DNA from: SURF-32 sp964648365
GTDB lineage: Bacteria; Planctomycetota; Phycisphaerae; UBA1845
Reading direction: 5' to 3'
DNA: 9,614 nucleotides
Assembly (NCBI GenBank): GCA_964648365.1
Contig: CAZYLK010000209.1
Location: 1-9,614 of the forward strand
The translations under genes and the position numbers were made by a program. Positions 5,639-9,614 of this stretch are shown here, in pieces. Within the stretch, counting starts at the first letter, position 1; each line of letters starts with the position of its first letter. The notes beneath the pieces were generated by a model, which saw only the letters and a list, made by a program, of their open reading frames with translations, did no database searches and was not told where the DNA came from.

Positions 5639-5671
5639 GGCGGACTTACGCAGTCGGCTGACGATTGCGAG

Positions 5672-6322
5672 CTATTCGGTGACCCGCACTTCGCCCGTCG
5701 ACGGGACGTACAGCACGCGAGTTGGCCATTGACGCGGCTCAGGCTTGGGGCCGGGTTTGTAGTGGCCGGGGTACACGGCGACGTACCAGCCGCCGTCGGC
5801 ATCGGGAACTTCCTCGAAGCGCGTCGGGGTGGGGATCAGCCCGTGGTTTTCGGCGAAGGCGCGGGCGAGCAGGATGGCGGCTTGTTCGGCGATCGGGCTG
5901 GCTTCCGGCGGCGGTACGGCGGCGATGGCTTTCGGGCGGCTGGTTGAACATCTCCCGTGTGGGGATATCCAGACCTCTACTCCCGGGCCGCACATCCAGA
6001 AGATCAGGAAACGCCCGTTTTCGTCCACTACGCCATCTGCGTTGAATGACACCCGCCAGCCGCCGTTCGGGTGTGATTCGGCGTAGCCGGTCATCGGAAT
6101 CGGGATGAGCAGGTGGCTGTATGCGTACACGTGGGCGATGGTCCGCGCTCGATCGCGACTGACGCGCCCTGGGTTGGATGTAGCTTGCGCCACCTTCGAG
6201 GAGTCCCGCGTCTGGTGATCATTTACCCTCGAAACGGATGCGCAACCGGGCAATGCGCCCGCCAGTAGCAGCGCATGAAGCAACGCCGCGACCTTGATGT
6301 CCCAGGCAGGGTGCGTTGTCAT
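5672..6322 (-). CDS. Predicted lipoprotein with an internally duplicated domain
   Basis: 216 residues from the ATG at 6322. The signal peptide has a charged start, a hydrophobic core (about 11-23) and a lipobox L24-P25-G26-C27, so the mature protein is probably lipid-anchored on the periplasmic side. The mature part has two similar units: ARTIAHVYAYSH.LIPIP....E....GGWRVSF (about 59-93) and AILLARAFAENHGLIPTP....E....GGWYVAVY (about 149-184). Each is followed by a strand-rich end (VEVWISPHG; RVLYVPSTGEVRV). The helix, GGWYV strand and closing xxTGEV pattern recalls PepSY/NTF2-like small folds, but I cannot name the family. The 6322 start is preferred over an ATG at 6340 because GAGG lies 6 bases upstream and the signal peptide then begins correctly. 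It is transcribed in the same direction as the aminotransferase 212 bases downstream; a shared transcript is uncertain. Confidence 0.72.
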   Translation of the reverse strand: MTTHPAWDIKVAALLHALLLAGALPGCASVSRVNDHQTRDSSKVAQATSNPGRVSRDRARTIAHVYAYSHLLIPIPMTGYAESHPNGGWRVSFNADGVVDENGRFLIFWMCGPGVEVWISPHGRCSTSRPKAIAAVPPPEASPIAEQAAILLARAFAENHGLIPTPTRFEEVPDADGGWYVAVYPGHYKPGPKPEPRQWPTRVLYVPSTGEVRVTE

Positions 6323-6479
6323 TCTGCGCCTCGCGAGCATCCGGCAGGGGCTCCCTTACCTACCTGGGCGTCCCCTCAACAGGATAGACGCTCGTCGCGA
6401 CACTCTCTTAGGAACCACGGCAGCCGAAGTACCGATTCCGTGCGGGCTGGCCCGCCGGCCGTGACCTGTGCAGGCTGGT

Positions 6480-6495
6480 TTGTGCGATCGCACAA
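6480..6495. promoter_or_regulatory. 16-bp perfect palindrome, possible operator
   Basis: TTGTGCGATCGCACAA is its own reverse complement and is centred on GCGATCGC. It lies about 158 bases upstream of the lipoprotein start and 195 bases before the first small ORF, a plausible dimeric-regulator site. The regulator is unknown. Confidence 0.4.
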
Positions 6496-6612
6496 TCCGT
6501 GGCCAAATGAGTAAACATCGGCATGTCGCGGACTTCACTTGGGCGCGGCGCCTCCCGATAGAGAGGTGTCACACGAGCCGTTCCGGGTCTGGCGATCCCG
6601 ACTTCCCATCTC

Positions 6613-6626
6613 GCGGCGATCGCCGC
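6613..6626. promoter_or_regulatory. 14-bp perfect palindrome around GCGATCGC
   Basis: GCGGCGATCGCCGC is self-complementary and shares the GCGATCGC core with 6480-6495, 132 bases away centre to centre. It lies 64 bases upstream of the first small ORF. It may be a regulatory or methylation site, or chance in GC-rich DNA. Confidence 0.3.
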
Positions 6627-6690
6627 CCGTTCCAATTCAGAGCCGGCGTCTTTGCCGGCCGCGTCTGCGATGGGACTACGGAGCCGTGTC

Positions 6691-6765
6691 ATGCCGTTGT
6701 TTTATTGGATCATTGATCTGCTGGAAGGCTGGGTGCCGTTCATCCAGCTTGGTCTGGAGTCCTGA
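6691..6765 (+). CDS. Possible 24-residue membrane-active small protein
   Basis: A 25-codon frame beginning MPLFYWIIDLLEGWVPFIQ. It is dominated by aromatic and aliphatic residues with two acidic ones, suiting one short membrane or interfacial helix. GGAG at 6680-6683 lies 7 bases before the ATG. It is followed 15 bases later by a second small ORF that also has a good ribosome binding site, and the pairing raises its credibility. No family recognised. It could still be chance, as no conservation data are available. Confidence 0.35.
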   Translation: MPLFYWIIDLLEGWVPFIQLGLES

Positions 6766-6780
6766 TCCGGGGAGCCTGCC

Positions 6781-6906
6781 ATGATTCACTTCCCGACCAG
6801 CCACGTTGAGAGTCGCCTGATCGACTGGAGTGCCCGCATCTTGCCCCTCGCGGCGCTGCTGCTCATGGCGCTGCTGGCGTCGATGAGCCTGGCGGCGATG
6901 CCATAG
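6781..6906 (+). CDS. Possible 41-residue single-pass membrane small protein
   Basis: The frame starts MIHFPTSHVESRLIDWSARI. A hydrophobic helix at about 20-40 (ILPLAALLLMALLASMSLAA) follows, long enough to span the membrane once. GGGGAG at 6769-6774 lies 6 bases before the ATG. Its last 44 bases overlap, antisense, the 3' end of the kinase gene (6863-6906), so the two transcripts would be convergent and complementary. It might be a small accessory or toxin-like peptide; nothing in the sequence decides. Confidence 0.4.
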   Translation: MIHFPTSHVESRLIDWSARILPLAALLLMALLASMSLAAMP

Positions 6907-9430
6907 TCGTTGACCTCAGGGCCGGGGCCACGCCTTTTTGCTCAAGCGCGCGCCGCTTCCGATCCAGGATCCGGTGTCGATTGCGCGCAGCCTCGACCCA
7001 TAAGGATCCGGCGACGCACAGCGTGAACGCGAAGGCGGCCATGCCGGCGTGAACGCTGAGGACGTGGCGCGTCCACGCAGCCAGGACCACGGCCGCCAGC
7101 GCCAACACCGCGGCCGCGACATAGAACCCGCGCAGCCGGCCCGGGTCGAAGGTTTCCCGTTTCGACAGGCGGACGGCCGCGGCGCATCCGATCGCGCCCG
7201 CCGCCAGCACGCACACGTAGCTCGCCGCCGGCAGCGGATAGGCCAGGCGCAGCCGTCGCTGCGAAAGCAGGCCCAGCAGTGCATCCGCCATCAGCCAGCA
7301 TCCGGGAACGTCGGGAACAATCGTCGTGCCGTAGCGCACGCGATGCCGATCGGTCGGACCCAGCAGCGTCGCCGATCGGACGTCGCCGATCATCACGAGG
7401 CGCCCGCGCAGTCGCCCACGGTTCAGGTCGTCCGCAGCCGTCAGGACGTCCTCATAGGCGAACGTCCGCGCTTGCCATGTCTGCGGCGGACGCAGCTCGA
7501 AAAGACTGACCGCGACAAGATCGCCCTCCCGCACGCCCGAGAAGGGAAACTGCGCCGCGAAAGCGACCATGGTCTCGACGCGGTCCCGCTCGCGGCGGTA
7601 GGCGCCCTCGTGGAGGCGGTACAGCATGTCGATGGAATGCGATCGGCCGGGCGATTCGAGTTCGAGCCGGGCGTCCGGATGGCGCAGCGCCGCGACGGCC
7701 GCCAGGGGAAGGCTCGGCAGCACGACGCCGTCCGGTCGCTTGATGGCCGTGACGAACTCGCCGGGGCGGTTGACCATGTCACGCGCCACGATCGCGCCGT
7801 GCCGGACCGGCCGGCCGGCCGCGTCGACGATCGACTGATTTGTGTCCGGACGCCCGGCGTCGTCGTAGGTTCCTGATCCTACGACGACCGGAACGCCGGC
7901 GGCTTCCAGCGCGACGATGGCGCCGCCGAGTGCTTCGTCACCCGGCTGGGCGCTGGGAAAGTAGTAGTCCCAGATCACGACGGCAGGCCTGGCCGCGAGG
8001 AGCCGGTCCAGCAGGCGGGCGTGGACGGCGCGCCACGTCTTCATCTGCGACGTGACGTCGGGCCAGTCCTGCTCGGCCGCGAACTCGAGCACCGCATCGG
8101 CGGTGTGATCGCCGACGCCGATGATGGCGATCTGCTCGGCGGGGTTCGCTGTCGAGCCGTCGCCGGCCGCGAGCGCCTGATCTTCCACGTACCACCCCAT
8201 TCGCAACACCGGGCCGGCGGCCCACACCGCCAGACCCGCCAGCGCCACCAGGCTGACCCACAAGGCCCACCGCGAGCGGATCGCCACTCCGGTGAGCAGC
8301 CGTCGGCCGCGATACAGGGTGCCGTGCGGTCGGGTGCGGACGGGCTGGGCGTTCAGATACCGCTCGAGGTCGTCGGCCAGGATCTGCGCACTCGGAAGGC
8401 GGGCGTCGGCTTCCCACGTCAGCGCCCGCTCCAGCAGCGTGCGCAGATCGCGGCCGCGCGGCAGGTGTGCGAGGTGCGGTATCTCAGGTAACTCGCGCCG
8501 AAGGCGATCCAGCAATGCCTCGAACGCCGGCTTGTCGCGTGTGCTTCGGAGCGAATAGGGGTGGCCGCCGTCGGTGACGATTTCGTAGAGCATCACACCG
8601 AGCGCCCAGACGTCGCTGCGCTGATCGACGGCCTCGCCGACGCCGCCCCAGGCCTGCTCCGGCGACATGTACTTCAACGTGCCGATGACCGCGCCGGGCT
8701 GGGTGATGGTCATGCGCGCGGCCGTGGTCCAGTCCAGCGTGTCCACGGCGCAGATGCCGAAGTCGACGACGTAGGGACGTCCTTCGGGGTCGATGAGGAT
8801 GTTGCGCGGCTTGAGGTCGCGATGGACGACGCCATGCCGATGGGCCTCCGCGACGGCGGCGCAGACGCGCTGGAAGATGCGCAGCCTCTCGGGGAGCGCC
8901 ATGGGCGCCGCCGGCCGGGGGGGGGTAGCTTCACCGTCTACCGTGCGCGTCTGGCTCAGCCGACCGGCCGGTGTGGCAGGCTCGTCGGCCATGCCCAGGT
9001 ACTGGTCCAGGTGCACGCCGTCGATGTAGTCCATGATGAAGTACAGTGCGTCGCCCGACGCGCCCCACTCCAGGCAGCGGGCCACGCAGCGGGCGTCGAG
9101 CTTCTGCAGGACGGCGATCTCGCGATGGAACCGGCTGCGCTCCGCGTCGGAGGCGCCGCGCACGATCTTGAGGGCGACGATCCGCGGCGACGACGCAAGC
9201 CACCACGCCTTGTATACGATGCCCGAGGCGCCCCGTCCGATCTCGCGGATCACCCGGCAGTCGGGGACGCTCGGCCCGCCGGAGCGGTCCGGCAGGCCAC
9301 GGTAACGTGTCAAGCATGCGTCGCACTGCGCCAGGTGCCGCTCGAGTTGACCGGATTCGCGGATGGGAAGCGTGCCGTGCGCATAGGCGCTGAGCGAAAT
9401 GGCGTCTGGGCACGCAACGGCGGCGGCCAT
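6863..9430 (-). CDS. Transmembrane Ser/Thr protein kinase with N-terminal zf-HC2-like finger and CHASE2 sensor
   Basis: 855 residues. Residues 7-39 (C7 ... H32xxxC36xxC39) resemble the zf-HC2 finger of anti-sigma factors. The Hanks-type kinase domain (about 60-355) is complete: glycine loop IGRGASGIVYKA (G65, G67, G70), K88 in VALKIV, E104, H203RDLKPRN210, D223FG, SPE 256-258 and D273VWALG. It should be active. A Pro/Thr-rich insert (about 146-180) separates the hinge from the C-lobe helices. A helix at about 388-408 leads to a periplasmic CHASE2-type domain (about 409-730), with AIIGVGD, RPAVVIWDYYFP and LRGRLVMIGDV. Three closing helices follow (about 731-754, 768-787, 792-812), the usual CHASE2 arrangement, then a basic cytoplasmic tail. 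An extracytoplasmic signal would control cytoplasmic phosphorylation. GGAG lies about 10 bases before the ATG. The 3' end overlaps a convergent small ORF. Confidence 0.92.
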   Translation of the reverse strand: MAAAVACPDAISLSAYAHGTLPIRESGQLERHLAQCDACLTRYRGLPDRSGGPSVPDCRVIREIGRGASGIVYKAWWLASSPRIVALKIVRGASDAERSRFHREIAVLQKLDARCVARCLEWGASGDALYFIMDYIDGVHLDQYLGMADEPATPAGRLSQTRTVDGEATPPRPAAPMALPERLRIFQRVCAAVAEAHRHGVVHRDLKPRNILIDPEGRPYVVDFGICAVDTLDWTTAARMTITQPGAVIGTLKYMSPEQAWGGVGEAVDQRSDVWALGVMLYEIVTDGGHPYSLRSTRDKPAFEALLDRLRRELPEIPHLAHLPRGRDLRTLLERALTWEADARLPSAQILADDLERYLNAQPVRTRPHGTLYRGRRLLTGVAIRSRWALWVSLVALAGLAVWAAGPVLRMGWYVEDQALAAGDGSTANPAEQIAIIGVGDHTADAVLEFAAEQDWPDVTSQMKTWRAVHARLLDRLLAARPAVVIWDYYFPSAQPGDEALGGAIVALEAAGVPVVVGSGTYDDAGRPDTNQSIVDAAGRPVRHGAIVARDMVNRPGEFVTAIKRPDGVVLPSLPLAAVAALRHPDARLELESPGRSHSIDMLYRLHEGAYRRERDRVETMVAFAAQFPFSGVREGDLVAVSLFELRPPQTWQARTFAYEDVLTAADDLNRGRLRGRLVMIGDVRSATLLGPTDRHRVRYGTTIVPDVPGCWLMADALLGLLSQRRLRLAYPLPAASYVCVLAAGAIGCAAAVRLSKRETFDPGRLRGFYVAAAVLALAAVVLAAWTRHVLSVHAGMAAFAFTLCVAGSLWVEAARNRHRILDRKRRALEQKGVAPALRSTTMASPPGSSTPAAP
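8917..8925. repeat. G9 homopolymer (C9 on the coding strand) inside the kinase gene
   Basis: Nine consecutive Gs on the plus strand encode part of the low-complexity TPPRPAAP stretch in the kinase insert. The frame is kept on both sides, since the glycine loop and HRD motif share one frame. Such tracts slip easily, so the tract is either a phase-variation candidate or a sequencing-error risk. Confidence 0.7.
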
Positions 9431-9614
9431 CGGCGGAACTCCGTCCGCGAGGGGGTAGAGAGGCAGACCACAGGAACCCGTACACTATCGGTCCGAGGGC
9501 CGGGCTGGCAGCACAGCAGTTCGGCGCAAGAGCTAACGAGGCTTCGCCTCAGACCGACGAGGCGTGTGTTGCTCCCTGCCGACCTCATGCACCTGGGCTG
9601 TGGCCGTCCATTCG
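9431..9614 (-). other. Kinase upstream region; possible end of another minus-strand gene
   Basis: One minus-strand frame is open from the window edge to a TAG at 9535-9533, with a last part reading QVHEVGREQHTPRRSEAKPR. That could be the tail of an upstream gene, but 26 codons are too few to identify it. A small hairpin GAGGC-TTC-GCCTC lies at 9538-9550 without a T-run. No convincing -35/-10 pair was seen between 9431 and 9532. A longer overlapping minus frame (9310-9588) lacks protein-like features and shadows the kinase start. Confidence 0.25.

Larger units (their letters stand above)
6323..6690. other. Intergenic region of 368 bases between divergently placed genes
   Basis: No frame here has both a ribosome binding site and convincing protein features. 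It should hold the promoter of the minus-strand lipoprotein gene and of the plus-strand small ORFs. Visible structures are two long palindromes (6480-6495 and 6613-6626), a GCGGG/CCCGC hairpin at 6442-6455 and a GCCGGC-6 bases-GCCGGC hairpin at 6642-6659. No tRNA or known RNA was recognised. Confidence 0.5.

Noticed and set aside
4992..5732. Plus-strand 246-codon frame opposite the aminotransferase N-terminus
   Set aside because: Gly/Arg-rich shadow without motif. It spans the gap, repeat and two minus-strand genes.
6408..6692. Minus-strand 94-codon frame in the intergenic region
   Set aside because: No Shine-Dalgarno sequence before its ATG, no domain or hydrophobic pattern, and it crosses both palindromes. 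It may be random open frame in GC-rich DNA.
7049..7876. Plus-strand 275-codon frame inside the kinase gene
   Set aside because: Antisense shadow of the CHASE2 region. Composition is Arg/Gln/His rich with no motif, while the minus strand encodes a clear multidomain protein.

Overview
The window looks like chromosome of a Planctomycetota bacterium, possibly Phycisphaerae-like. The reasoning is inferential: GC is high; three proteins carry the CxxCGYxLxGLxxxxCxECG-type zinc ribbon or a close variant; there is an Rhs protein with a DxDGDxDxxD calcium loop; and there is a zf-HC2/Ser-Thr kinase/CHASE2 receptor. No rRNA, tRNA or CRISPR array was seen.

Region 1 (1-3024) is an accessory Rhs and mobile-element zone. 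The 3' end of an Rhs gene, with a 104-residue tail holding 13 cysteines, overlaps by 10 bases a gene for a four-helix zinc-ribbon membrane protein. Sixteen bases after that gene sits a complete IS1595-family element with 30-bp inverted repeats and an 8-bp target duplication. Next comes an IS21-family scar on the minus strand (end of istA, start of istB, ATGA overlap), then an imperfect long inverted repeat. A ~68-codon orphan Rhs fragment follows; by its motifs it lies just before the part of Rhs that opens the window.

Region 2 (3026-4191) has two tandem paralogous small membrane proteins with C-terminal zinc ribbons. The first starts directly at the Rhs fragment breakpoint. They end at a 120-bp MITE-like element with 27-bp perfect inverted repeats, whose right arm supplies the stop codon and last five residues of the convergent gene.

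Region 3 (4173-6322, minus strand) holds a Tat-signal class V (isopenicillin-N-epimerase-like) PLP enzyme and, upstream of it, a lipoprotein with an internal duplication. Between them is a short degenerate CGCAAAG repeat and a likely extended -10 promoter.

Region 4 (6323-9614) begins with a ~370-base gap containing two palindromes centred on GCGATCGC. Two tiny plus-strand ORFs with good ribosome binding sites follow. They run convergently into an 855-residue transmembrane Ser/Thr kinase with an N-terminal zf-HC2-like finger and a C-terminal CHASE2-type sensor with three trailing helices. Upstream of the kinase only a possible tail of another minus-strand gene is visible.

The most intriguing part is the Rhs tail with its overlapping membrane-protein gene, plus the second Rhs fragment with two further zinc-ribbon membrane proteins. 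This could be a toxin/immunity-like module reshaped by mobile elements, but function is not shown by sequence alone.
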